This document shows positions 42,001 to 50,997 of a DNA stretch of 64,000 nucleotides, in pieces. Numbering within the stretch: position 1 is the first letter of the stretch; every line of letters begins with the position of its first letter. The DNA comes from Atrichornis clamosus (taxonomy: Eukaryota; Chordata; Aves; Passeriformes; Menuridae): positions 1 to 64,000 of the forward strand of contig WBMZ01015596.1 of assembly GCA_013400975.1 (NCBI GenBank). The letters are read 5' to 3'. Under the pieces are notes generated by a model. The model saw only the letters and a program-made list of their open reading frames with translations, did no database searches and was not told where the DNA came from. The position numbers were made by a program, and so were the translations under genes.

Positions 42001-43399
42001 TCTAATTTGTGCATGCTTTGCTTAATAGAGTTTCAAAAAATACTATTCTTGTGTTGACTATATTTAAAAATTAACTTCTTGTTAATTTTTGTGTTAACTA
42101 CATTTAATCATTATACAAAAATTAACATAGTTTAATATTACCATTGAGTGGAAAATTATCTCTGACATTCACGTGACTCTGCAGTGACCAGCTTATATTC
42201 TGCACTCTGTTACTGCAAAAAGCAAATGCATAATTGGAGCATAAATGAAATCTTTTGATACAGGAAGTGATTCCTCCATTTTTACTGTTTAAACCCTTGC
42301 ACTATGTGAACACAGCAGACCAGCTGACCCTGGACTTCACTGCAGCCTGTGAGCTGTGTCTGCCCTCTCCTGCTGCCCCCACATCCCTCGGGAGGTCACT
42401 GCAGAGCCCTGGGAGGATGCAGCGGGTTCATGCCAGGCACTGCCAGGTTTGGCTGGGAGAACAGGATCGGCAAAAGGCCTTCATCTTCTTCTGTAGCCTC
42501 TTTGAACTGGGAGCTGGTGTTTCTGTGCTGCGTGCAAGGCGCTCACAGAACTGGGAGCAAGCCTTTGCCCGGGCACGTGTGGGGCTGCTGGTGTTCACTG
42601 AGCGTCACGAGAGTGAGGGGTCAAGTGCACCTAACAGCCCCTGCTGCTGGCTTCCAGTTCCTTCTGGAAACAAACAGCACGCATAAGAACCTGGCAAAGT
42701 CTTTAGAGTAGAGGAATATGGTTCCTTCTTCAAGTGTAGTCATCATGTGCTTACTTTAAAAAGATAGTCTGATAAATTCCACATATAATACAGCTCCCAG
42801 TGAACATTCTGTACTTCGGTTTTCCTTTAAATTCATGTATTTAAAAAGTACCAAGAAAAAAATTTGTAAGACAATATTAGAAGTCCTTGAAGTAATCACT
42901 CTCTTTACTCTGGGCTTCTTTCATTAAGTAATTTTTTTGCTTAATGGTTCTCTTGTAGATTGGTTCTGAGAAAGTGCTGAAAATAAATGACTGCATTCCT
43001 GACGTGCTAGCCGTGGACAATTATGTTGAAGCCCAGAAATTACATCCATGGAGCCCATTATCTTCAACAATAACAGAAGATAAGAGTGATAGTCACAATT
43101 CTTCCTGGATTTACCCTAGTGAAAATGCAGAGAGAGACTTTCCACCCATACCTACACCTCAAACCCATACTTGTTTTGAAAATTTTGCTTATTTTTCTCA
43201 TCTTGAGGCTCAACCTGATCCCTACCAAATACCGGAGACACTGGAAGCTAGCAAGACAGATCTGGCAGTAGTGCTGTACCAGCCACACTACTATATTGAT
43301 ATTTTTAATGAAGATGCAGCCTCAACCACCAGAGAAACAGAGAATGGTCAGAGATACATCTCACAAACAGATGTGCACTGTCTGGGGAGGAGGCTATGA
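20942..43399 (+). CDS. OSMR: Oncostatin M receptor (OSMR), complete spliced CDS
   Basis: Class I cytokine receptor subunit of the plasma membrane. In the known family it pairs with gp130 for oncostatin M (and with IL31RA for IL-31 in mammals) and signals through JAKs and STATs. Seventeen coding exons (20942-21011, 25404-25567, 27212-27371, 28910-29182, 29750-29879, 31098-31255, 33240-33376, 34638-34797, 35325-35401, 35801-36023, 36554-36736, 37914-38015, 38457-38636, 40200-40364, 41544-41622, 41903-41975, 42959-43399) join in frame to 924 residues. Order: signal peptide about 1-18, half receptor module with WSQWS at 121-125, Ig-like domain about 140-222, cytokine-binding module with C233, C243-x-W245 and WSQWS at 403-407, three FNIII domains about 418-727, transmembrane helix about 730-748, box 1 IPSP at 763-766, tail motifs DCIPD (789-793), CFEN (850-853) and YISQ (911-914). 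The half module excludes the longer LIFR, and the tail motifs and RICTOR adjacency fit OSMR. Human OSMR is 979 residues, so this tail is shorter. Confidence 0.92.
21012..25403 (+). other. OSMR: OSMR intron 2
   Basis: A 4.4-kb intron between GTAAGT and TGCTCATAG. I see no coding sequence or clear transposon, only a short GTTT repeat near 24536-24553. Confidence 0.8.
25404..25567 (+). CDS. OSMR: OSMR exon 3: N-terminal half receptor module, first part
   Basis: Residues 24-78. It contains LLVEWDVV and FEIQVCRTDE, beta-strand-like segments typical of a receptor FNIII fold. Acceptor TGCTCATAG, donor GTGAGT. OSMR has only one half of the N-terminal cytokine module, whereas LIFR has a full one. Confidence 0.9.
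26685..26860 (-). mobile_element. CR1 LINE 3' end, antisense to OSMR, in intron 3
   Basis: AGAATCATAGAATCTCATAGG followed by TTGAGTCCAGCCGTTAACCC and CCACTAAACCATGTCCCTAGG is the reverse complement of the CR1 3' end, moderately diverged. The 3' terminus is at the low-coordinate end. Confidence 0.92.
27212..27371 (+). CDS. OSMR: OSMR exon 4: first WSXWS motif
   Basis: Residues 79-131, acceptor TTTGTTTTTAG and donor GTAAGG, phase 0 to 1. It contains WSQWSSWK; the WSQWS is residues 121-125 (27338-27352), the signature of class I cytokine receptors that stabilises the membrane-proximal half of the module. Confidence 0.95.
28910..29182 (+). CDS. OSMR: OSMR exon 5: Ig-like domain
   Basis: A single 273-nt exon (91 codons, phase 1 to 1) covers the whole Ig-like domain, as in gp130-family receptors. 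Candidate disulfide cysteines are C159 or C160 (in DITLCC) and C207 (in HVYCKD). In this receptor family the domain takes part in binding the ligand's site 3. The donor was placed at GTAAGT after GTGGGTA because that gives phase continuity with exon 6. Confidence 0.92.
29750..29879 (+). CDS. OSMR: OSMR exon 6: cytokine-binding module, first cysteine pair
   Basis: Residues 223-265. C233 and C243 with the C-x-W pattern (CTW, 243-245) are the first conserved disulfide of the cytokine-receptor homology region. Acceptor CTGACAAG, donor GTAAGT, ending in phase 2. Confidence 0.92.
31098..31255 (+). CDS. OSMR: OSMR exon 7: cytokine-binding module, second cysteine pair
   Basis: Residues 266-318. Four cysteines (C274, C278, C282, C284) fall within eleven residues, followed by W286; two would form the second conserved disulfide, and the others are extra. 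It ends in NHRSK-type sequence before GTAAGG. Acceptor TTGATAG. Confidence 0.9.
31256..33239 (+). other. OSMR: OSMR intron 7
   Basis: A 2-kb AT-rich intron with no further exon or clear repeat recognised. Confidence 0.8.
33240..33376 (+). CDS. OSMR: OSMR exon 8: cytokine-binding module, second FNIII half
   Basis: Residues 319-364, beginning YPSAPFQIWEK and containing ITLHWNN, a typical FNIII opening. Acceptor CATTGGCAG; the donor is the non-consensus but acceptable GTATGA. It ends in phase 0. Confidence 0.9.
34638..34797 (+). CDS. OSMR: OSMR exon 9: second WSXWS motif, GC-rich exon
   Basis: Residues 365-417. WSQWS is at 403-407 (34752-34766), preceded by an extra WS (FWSWSQWSH). Acceptor CCTTGCAG, donor GTACGT. 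The exon is strikingly rich in CpG and G/C-ending codons (GCG, CGC, CGG, ACG), whereas the other exons and the introns are AT-rich. Confidence 0.95.
35325..35401 (+). CDS. OSMR: OSMR exon 10: start of first membrane-proximal FNIII
   Basis: Residues 418-443, PSGKLDIWREITPV... NVTLFWK. It is a short 77-nt exon, phase 1 to 0, with acceptor CTATTGCAG and donor GTGAGA. Confidence 0.9.
35801..36023 (+). CDS. OSMR: OSMR exon 11: rest of first membrane-proximal FNIII
   Basis: Residues 444-517, containing ISYEVTWEK and YRISIMAKNSV, which fit the C and F/G strands of an FNIII domain. Acceptor TTTTCCCAG, donor GTATGA. Confidence 0.9.
36554..36736 (+). CDS. OSMR: OSMR exon 12: second FNIII, first part
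   Basis: Residues 518-578, with GIFISWEP and YIIDWCNF. The tryptophans and paired cysteines (in WCNF and QPCDLQW) resemble those of gp130-type domains. Acceptor TTTTCCTAG, donor GTGAAA. Confidence 0.9.
37914..38015 (+). CDS. OSMR: OSMR exon 13: second FNIII, last part
   Basis: Residues 579-612, FVPGVRYKFRIYGSV..., the typical E/F-strand 'PGVxYxFRIY' pattern. Acceptor TTTTCTAG, donor GTAAGT. Confidence 0.92.
38457..38636 (+). CDS. OSMR: OSMR exon 14: third FNIII, first part
   Basis: Residues 613-672, PQLDPPVKNV...VALSWDSYL then GYHVYVSPI, a clear FNIII A-C strand layout. Acceptor TTCTTCCAG, donor GTAACT. Confidence 0.9.
39836..40181 (+). mobile_element. CR1 LINE 3' end in OSMR intron 14
   Basis: From about GGGGCTTATAAAAGAGATGGG, through GGCACTGGAACAGGCTGCTCGG and GATCTTTAGGGTCCCTTCCA, to the terminal TCTGTGATCCTCTGATTCTA, the segment follows the CR1 3' consensus in order, same strand as OSMR. 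It ends 19 bases before exon 15. Moderately diverged. Confidence 0.95.
40200..40364 (+). CDS. OSMR: OSMR exon 15: third FNIII, last part
   Basis: Residues 673-727, with TIENPEEKRYTVEHLMSNT then YKLVVKAFTGGGE, the FNIII E-G strands. The acceptor TTCATTTCAG sits just beyond a CR1 3' end. Donor GTGAGT. Confidence 0.92.
40365..41543 (+). other. OSMR: OSMR intron 15
   Basis: A 1.2-kb intron with no exon or named repeat recognised. Confidence 0.8.
41544..41622 (+). CDS. OSMR: OSMR exon 16: transmembrane segment
   Basis: Residues 728-753. About 19 hydrophobic residues (730-748, MLYFVFLVVIVPILVAALC) precede HWKMK, basic residues that mark the cytoplasmic side (positive-inside). Acceptor TTTCACAG, donor GTAAGT, ending in phase 2. 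Confidence 0.95.
41903..41975 (+). CDS. OSMR: OSMR exon 17: box 1 JAK-binding region
   Basis: Residues 754-778. It holds CCCPLIPSPNKSK; the IPSP (763-766) matches the proline-rich box 1 that binds JAKs in gp130-family receptors. Acceptor TTATTTCCAG, donor GTAAGA, phase 0 at the end. Confidence 0.92.
41976..42958 (+). other. OSMR: OSMR intron 17 with a GC-rich open frame
   Basis: About 1 kb between box 1 and the tail exon. Its middle (about 42320-42690) is much richer in G+C than its flanks and is open in two frames. An acceptor-like GATACAG at 42257-42263 would place the longer frame in register with exon 17. It may be a repeat fragment or an alternative terminal exon; see the findings. Confidence 0.5.
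42959..43399 (+). CDS. OSMR: OSMR exon 18: cytoplasmic tail and stop
   Basis: Residues 779-924 and TGA at 43397-43399. Acceptor TCTCTTGTAG. It contains KINDCIPDV (box 2-adjacent region conserved in OSMR), CFENFAY (850-856), tyrosines in PYQIP and PHYYIDIF, and RYISQTD. YISQ (911-914) fits YXXQ, the STAT3-docking pattern of this family. The tail is about 170 residues, shorter than in human OSMR. Confidence 0.93.
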   Translation: MGSEKVLKINDCIPDVLAVDNYVEAQKLHPWSPLSSTITEDKSDSHNSSWIYPSENAERDFPPIPTPQTHTCFENFAYFSHLEAQPDPYQIPETLEASKTDLAVVLYQPHYYIDIFNEDAASTTRETENGQRYISQTDVHCLGRRL

Positions 43400-46110
43400 T
43401 GTTCTCTCCTCCAGTGAGTCTCTCCAGTGTTTGATTACACAATACAAATGAGAACTTCTAAAACCGCAACAGCTTCTTTTGACTAGGGCTCTCACAAGCC
43501 CAGCTGCCCTATGTCCATTAACATGGCAAAGCTGTTGTTTCTGGACTAGTTTTAAGTACTGACTTGTACACAGGAATTATGTGCGTTATGGTTGTGTTAC
43601 AAGCTATGGGCATTATTTAAGATTTATAGGCTGGTTTGTGGCCTGTATTATGCAGAAAGTTAGATCACAGCAGTTTGTCATAGCAGGATGCAGAGAACAG
43701 CTGTATTTTGCAGAGATTAAAAAGTATTGAGAAAGTAGAGGAGCAAGTTAGGGTTGTGGGTTGTTCTGCTCAAGGAGTGTTTCACTTGCAGTTTGTGCGT
43801 GCTCTGGCCCCCCCAGCCAGTGGGTGCTGCTGCTGGGCGTGGAGCATCACCCAGCCCAGCGATCGTGGGGCTGGGTTGTATCTGCACTCTCTCAGATGAC
43901 ATAAGGAGTCATCATCAAAGTGTTACCTGCACACACTGTGACACATTCCTACAAGAGTCAAAGGAACTTCTCCAAGAGTGCTGCCCCCAGCACCAAAATC
44001 TAGTGATCACCCTGCTTTTACCTGTTTCCTAACTACATTTGGTGGGTGAAAGAGCACAGAAAACAGATTTTTATAGTACAAGCCCTTGCTGCCATTTCTC
44101 ACTGCTGTGGCTCCTCACATTTCTGCCTTCCCTGGCTGCAAGAATTACCCTTTAAAATCATCTTAACCATACATCCAAGAGATGGGGGGAGACAAGTGGA
44201 AAGGAGTTATTTTTCCAGAAGGAGAGCTCGTTGCAGTGGTACCATGGCGCTGTCTCTCTGCTTGTGCACAAGAACTGAACTTCTAGCATTAACTACTGTA
44301 CTTCCACAGCAAGCCCCAACCAACCAACCAACCAGCTAAGCAGAGGGGCAAGTCAGAAGCACAGGTGTGTGAATCCCTTTTGTGAAGAACATCATATTCA
44401 GGCTATGTATCAGCTAGATCTCCCAACACTACTTTTGCATGTGTTAAAAAACAAAAAAAATCCTAAAACCCCCATTTCACTGTAACACTCAGAACCTACA
44501 GCATTGAATTTGGCCTTTCATTTTGCTTTCAAAAACTGGTATATTTGTAATGAAGCAGTATAATTGGAATCATAGCTGAAAATCTCATCAGGTTAATTTC
44601 CTTAGTGCACAAGGAACCCTTTTGTTCTGCCTCCTTATGATGCCATTTGGAATCTGTCACAAATAGATGGTTTTAATTTGTGAGCACAGAATAAGTGGTT
44701 CTCAGCAGTGAAAAGAAGGAGGGATATCTGACAATTTGATCTTCAGCTAGTTCACTGAAATACAGTCACTTGCCTGCCCTGTGTTTAACTGGCTAATCAC
44801 ACTTCCTGGAAACCAAGCAGCTGCGACAGAAGTGAGCTCTGACACTGCACCACATCGAGTTTTCACACTGTTGCTTACAGATATTGTAATGTCCACAAGC
44901 AGTGTTGCAACAGGAAAGCCAGCAAGACCTTGCACAGCCCGTGGGCCGAGACAAGCTCTGACTGCAAACGGAGGGAGAAGGCTTGGGCAGGAAGAGGGGA
45001 GGTACAAAGGTACGGACACAGAGATGGCCCAGCCGTGGTTACAGGTGTCCAGTCCACACCGCCCCGTGTGCGTGTGCAGGTGGCTCACAGACTCACTTGA
45101 GAAGTGAAGTTTCTAACTCTTCGAGTTACAATGACTTTGAAAGCCTGATACCACGGTAACTTTACAGCTTAGAACATTTTCTTCAGAGTGCTTCATCACA
45201 TCATACATACTTGTGTAGTTTAAAAGTTTTACTGCTGGAAAAAAAGACCAATAAACAGGGACTTGTTTTGTCACTATCAATACAAAACTCCCAACTCTGC
45301 TTGTCAGAAAAAGGCCTATTTAGTCCAAAATGTTTAAAAGGTATCCTAAATCAAGTTACCTAGCTAAGGAATTCTGGTATAGATGTCTAATAAATCAGAC
45401 TATCCCACCAAACATTTTAGATTGTGATGTTGCTGCAGTTCCCCATGCCAGAGGGGACAGCTGCAACCAAGCACAAATCCCTGCTTTGAGAAAGCTGCTG
45501 TCACTGAGGCTCGGCTGCTGCAATTCCGCCGAGGAAGTGAACAAAGGAGTGTGAGAGTGTGGGGGTTCAGTCACTTGTGCCTTGCTGATGGTGGGGTGAG
45601 AACAGCAGCCTGTTGAGTTCCCGCCCCTCAGCCCCTTGGTTGTTCCCAGGGAGATCCTGCACGGATGAAATTCCATTATCTGGACACAGGGACACACTTG
45701 GCCACGTACCAGACTGGTGGGTGAGGGAAGGAGAAGCCAGCTCCTCTTTCACTATAAACCCTTCTGCTTCCTTGGCCCCGATGGGTGGTGCTTTATGAAA
45801 GCTCCTGCGCGTAAAGCGCATAAACAGAGCATTCCAGGAAGGATAATGCCTCTGTGCCCGTCAGAGCGCACAGTCTGGGCACCAGAACGAAAGATTAGAA
45901 AAGTATTTTGGCATGGAGGGGGAAGCATGTATAATTTTTATGTATTAAAACATCTGTCTTGCATTAATGGTTGAGTTCGAAACTGTAATCCTTTTTGTTT
46001 AATTCAACTTTCACAGCTGTTGAAATGCTAATACTTAAACCATCACATAACACAAAATTACTCTCGGTATGTTAAATTTTTAAAATAAAAGATGGTGTGT
46101 GAACTACTAA
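43400..46110 (+). other. OSMR: OSMR 3'UTR (extent inferred)
   Basis: The stretch follows the stop codon and runs to the last + strand poly(A) signal before the RICTOR 3' end. Candidate signals are ATTAAA at 43716-43721, AATAAA at 45250-45255 and AATAAA at 46084-46089, so shorter forms are possible. It includes a short CCAA repeat at about 44317-44335 and no recognised transposon or open frame of note. Confidence 0.55.
46084..46089 (+). terminator. OSMR: Candidate distal OSMR poly(A) signal
   Basis: AATAAA, followed within 30-40 bases by T/GT-rich sequence (GATGGTGTGTG, then GTCTCTGTTTTTA), which is the usual arrangement of a cleavage site. Confidence 0.55.
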
Positions 46111-46149
46111 AGAGTCTCTGTTTTTATATTTTACAAATCATTAATGCAA

Positions 46150-49100
46150 AATACGTTTTTGACAAAAAATTTTATTTGGGAAGCTTCTGGGTGTTCTAAC
46201 TAGTAACTTACAAATACAAATAAAATTCCATCCCCTTTCTAGTGCTGAGAGGTACATATCAGACCAGAACAACTCTAAGAAGTTTAAGTACATTTTATTA
46301 ACAATGCATCCCTTTGATAAGACTACGCTTCAGGAGGCCTTTAATGCTCATTGACATGAACTGTACACAGTATAAAAAAAAAAAAAGAAAAAAATCAAGG
46401 TGGGCAATACCATTTTGGGACAAGCCTCTGTTTAAATTACACACAGCTCAATGCAATATTCTTACGTAAAATATATAAATACTTTTTCTTTCTATGTTAC
46501 AGGTATACAATATAAATCAGATTTCAATGTCTGTTCAGTGACCTACAAACACTAGAACCTCCAAATATGTAGCAGCGTATTACTAAACAAAAGACCACAT
46601 AGAACAGGGAGAATAAGTATTGAGATTTTTCTTGATCCCTTCCCTCAGATTAGAATGATTAATTTAGATAATCTCTTGTAATGCAGTTTTAGGGATGCTG
46701 ACAGCCCAGTATTGGAACAATTTTCCAATTAAATTTACAAAGTGTAAAGTCTTTTTCCCCTTTTTCCCCTCGCATCTTGTGCTGAAACACCCTATTCTGT
46801 GGCAAAATGACGTTACATTTTTTGGCATAAATTACATTTTGCAAATAAAATAGTGTATTTTCAAAAGCAACTCAAGCAAAATGTGCAACTTCTGCATGCT
46901 GTAGCATTGCTATCCATCTATGCTACAAAAATAGCCTAAAGGAAATCCACATTCTTTACTGAATATAAATCTGTTAAAAACAAAACTACCCAGGGAACCA
47001 GCATCAGGAGTTAAGCAAAAAAGATTGGGGACCTATAGAAAAATAAAAACATGGTTTCTAGCACGTCTTCAAAAGCCTTTTACAGTTCTAAGGTTTTACT
47101 TTCATATAGTATACCTTTAATAAGCACACAATAATAGAAGTGTGACTTAAACAAAATTTAAAAAGAAAAAAAAAAGTTGCCAGACCTGCTTTCAGCCAGC
47201 TCCTGCGCAGCTCAGAGCAACAGCACTGCTGGGAGGCGAGCAGGGCCTCAGAGCTGCTCCAGAGCCCGCCGAGAACTCGTCCACTGCGACTGCTCAACCT
47301 GAGCTCACGTTCACTCACAAGCTTTACCAGCTTCCTGCATTCCAAGCAGCTAAATAAAAGTCCAGGACACAGACTACAAAGCAGCAACTCTTCCATGCCT
47401 CGCTAGGTTTTGGTTATTGTCTATTTCTTGAATACCTACCTTACTCTTCAGGCACTCAGTAAAGGTGCTATGGTTTTGTTTTCAGTCTCACTGCAAATCA
47501 CAACTCTTTCAAGACCACTGCTTACAGTTCAAAATAAAATGAGGAAAAGACAAACAGGATTCTCACAGGTGCCTTAAAAATGTTTGTAAGGGCAGCTTAC
47601 CTCAGTCTGCTGAGGCACTGCACCCTCAACTACTGAACTGTTTAGAACTGCACGTGGGAAAAACCCACCACCACCCCGTAAAGAGAGCACATTCAGGGTT
47701 GGGATGTCAGATGTCAGTCAAGCAAGAACTGTCAGATGAGAAAAGGCAACTGTTCCAAGCACAACAAGCCAGGGGCCCCACACACAAATTCAGCACTTCA
47801 AAGCCTGACCAGCTCCAAGTGATGTCCACAGTGGCTGGGAGCATTCTGCATCTCTGAATTTCAGGGAGATGACAAGGTCCCTCCCTCCAAAAGGGTACTC
47901 TCAGCACCCAGCCGTGCCGCCCTTCCCTCCGAGCGGAGGAACAGGCCCTCCTGGAGGTACCTGGGTGCCCGTCAGTCAGCTCCCCACGGACTGCAGACGC
48001 ACACGAGTATCAGACAGCTGATGCAGGAGACCAAATGTGACTGGTTTCAGAGCAGCCTCTCCTTCCCACAAAGGCTTCTGCCTGAGCTGTGTGACCAAGT
48101 TGAATCCTTCAGGAGTTTTCTTTGCCACAGCAACCGAACTGCAATTGTGTATAGTGTAAGTGAATGCTACACACGTCACCATTTATTGAAGAGTATCACC
48201 AGTCGTTCAGACTGGAAATATAAAAAGTGGGTGGTCTGTCAGCTTCCCTAGGAGAGGTGGAAGAGATTTTTTTATTAGGGCTAATATAAGCACAATCATT
48301 ATTTACTACAGCTTTCTTTTAAAGTTTTATCATGATGCAAATAAAACCCCAAAATAAGAACTCTGAAAGGGTATTTGAAAAAAAGAGAACTACAGAATTA
48401 GAAATTCACAGTTTATAACTAAGCCAATATAAATTTCCTTCAGTAACAGTATCCCCTTCATTTGCCAATTAAAATGAAACAATATGAGCTTAATGTCAGT
48501 GTGTAAATTAATTTTCTAGAAATGTATGTTATATACAATACAGACTTTACATCCTTGATGCATACTTGTTGAAATCTATTGACACTCATACACTTTCAGA
48601 GCAAAAATCACGCTTTATAACTGAATTTGCAGCCATATTTTTTTCTGTCAAGTCTCTGTCATGGATCCCCACACAAGTGAATACTTCAGAACATATGTGC
48701 ATTTCAGGATGGAGATTCTTTCAAAAGTATATTTGCTTACCTTTTTATAATCAGAGGCCTTCCTATGGTGTTTTCTACATTAAGTGCTATGGGTTAAACT
48801 TAACAAATGAACAGAGGTGTTTTTTTTAAATACAGGTGATAAAACTTGTTTATTTTGCTTTAACTGCAGAAAAATAACATGGAGTTGTTTGATGTAACCC
48901 CATTGAGTTATTAAAACAAATCTCTTCTACTCTAGCCTAACTGAGGTAGTGTTTGAAACTACTGTATAACATATGCTATCCCCATTTGTGGGAAAACTAC
49001 ATTATTTTCCTTTGGAGTTTATACCACTATTTGGTCTACTGTGATTGACATTTTGGTTTTACAGAAGCAGTTATTTATTATGACCAGAAGTTCAATAGTT

Positions 49101-50922
49101 ACTGGTATGGTGTGTTTTCCAAACATTTCAAACACGTGTTGCCACATAGATGTGTTACTTGTATCAATGACCATAGAAGAGTTCAATCAGTTTCATTTTG
49201 CTCCTTCTTTCAGTGGGAACTCATGAAAAGATAATCTTAGGAACTAAATTTGACTGTGAGCAGCAACTTACAATCTACCTTACCAAAACCTGATGGTACG
49301 CAGTGCACGTAAGAACTCAGTGAAGAGATAGCTGCAAAGCAGTGCTTATGTGGCATGATGAAATTTCCAATAAGAACAAATAAATTCTACTTTTCACTAG
49401 AAATTGTGTGTTATTGTTCACAGGACTACTTATTGAAATCTTCAGTAGCATAGCTAGCAAGAACAGAGTTATGAGCATCAGGATAAATTTCACTTAAGTA
49501 TTAATCTGACAATTATAAAAAATGGTAGAAGTGAATGGATAAAAATACGTTCTACTTAGTACAGTCCAGCTGAATTATTCACCTATATCAAAATCAAAGG
49601 GTAATCCCTTCTATTACAGGCATTCTAGCAAAGGTGGCCATGCTACTGTATATACACATTTGCATATATTTATACTACTTTTATATAAAGGCTTCTGAAT
49701 CTTTAGATCCATGATAAAAGTGACAGGGATTCTTACTTTTTTTTTTTTAAAGTTTGCACTTACTAGTTTAGAAACTGCACTAGTAACAGGATAGAGGCAA
49801 CTACTTCAATCATTACAAGTCACTGTATCATTTAACTTTTGCAACAGGTCTTAAATACCAGTACAAAATTATAAGTACGGCTGCTCCAAAATTTGTTACT
49901 TAAGGCTTTTCACTACAATTATAAGTCCTATCTGATGCTTGATCACTAATCCATTGAAAATTCAAATAAACCTTTGTTTTTATAAAAAGCTATTTCCATG
50001 GATCTTGGAAAACACTCATGTCTCCTCACAAAACCTGCAATGATTAAATGTCTTCAAGTTTAGTTTATACAATATTTGCTTATCTGATACAAATCATGCT
50101 TTTTAAAGGATTGTATTTGAGTAAGACCCACATTTGTACTATATGAGCATGAGTGTAGAAACTGCAAACACATGCATAGTATTCAGGGAAAACAATCTAA
50201 TTTCAGCATTTTAAGTTTATGTGATTTGGTTTTTGAAAATCAAATTGTAGTGAAAATCCTTAACTGGTTCACGTAACATACATGTATGTAAATGTAATGA
50301 AATCGAAGAGACTGCTAATAAAATGTCTTAACAACTATAGCAATATTAAAATAACTTAATGAAACCTCAGATTCAGAGGCATTTCTTTCTGTCTGAAGTT
50401 ACAAATCCCCAAAGTAGTGTTATAAACAGTACAAAAACCAACAGAGAAGGGCTAACATTAATCCCCTGGTGCCCACAACTACAGCATGGCTCCCCATTAC
50501 TGTCAGTGGAATGCACCCCCATCTCTATGATTCCTGGTATCCAGGGTTTAAAAAGCAAGGCATCGTTCTGCTTCTCTGGAACAGTATTGGAAGTCAATTA
50601 AAAATGTCTCTGCAAGTTGTCCTGTTTCATTGTAATTTATGGTAGAAAATGAAATGAAAACTTGTGGAGGTGTTCAGTGCTTGGCTCTTGCATATACTGG
50701 TAATTACTATTATTAAAACTATGGTAATGTCTAATAAATCCCCAAAGGGCTCAAATGACTGTGCCAGTAATTGGTTGAGGAAGAAAATGTTTTCAGTTCA
50801 GTCTTCAGGTACCAGTAGCTCCTGGAAGGTTTCGAAGATGATGTTCCAAGCTTTCTATTGAGTCAGTGGGAGGTTGTCTGAGCATTTCAAAGTCTGTATG
50901 CAATGCACCGCGTGAGCAGAGG
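46150..50922 (-). other. RICTOR: RICTOR 3'UTR
   Basis: It lies directly downstream (- strand) of the RICTOR stop codon and reaches the - strand poly(A) signal at 46171-46176. The roughly 4.8-kb length agrees with the long, AU-rich 3'UTR known for mammalian RICTOR. No recognisable transposon was seen, unlike in the introns, which fits conserved UTR sequence. An alternative earlier signal lies at 46294-46299. Confidence 0.8.
46171..46176 (-). terminator. RICTOR: Candidate RICTOR poly(A) signal
   Basis: TTTATT on the + strand (AATAAA on the - strand). It is the most distal such signal before the OSMR side, with A/T-rich sequence beyond it. Confidence 0.55.
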
Positions 50923-50997
50923 TCAGGACTCAGCTGATGCATCGATCACGGGCTGCTTGGTCGGCGTTGCTAAAACAGCCTCTGCTTCCTCATGCAT
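50923..50997 (-). CDS. RICTOR: RICTOR last exon, C-terminus and stop
   Basis: It encodes MHEEAEAVLATPTKQPVIDA followed by SAES and TGA. Acceptor TTCCTTCCAG (- strand) and phase 0 entry continue QLQ-type sequence from the previous exon. Confidence 0.96.
   Translation of the reverse strand: MHEEAEAVLATPTKQPVIDASAES

Noticed and set aside
20942..43399. Assignment of the receptor as LIFR or gp130
   Set aside because: LIFR has a complete extra N-terminal cytokine module, and gp130 lacks the half module before the Ig-like domain. The tail motifs DCIPD and CFEN and the RICTOR neighbour point to OSMR.
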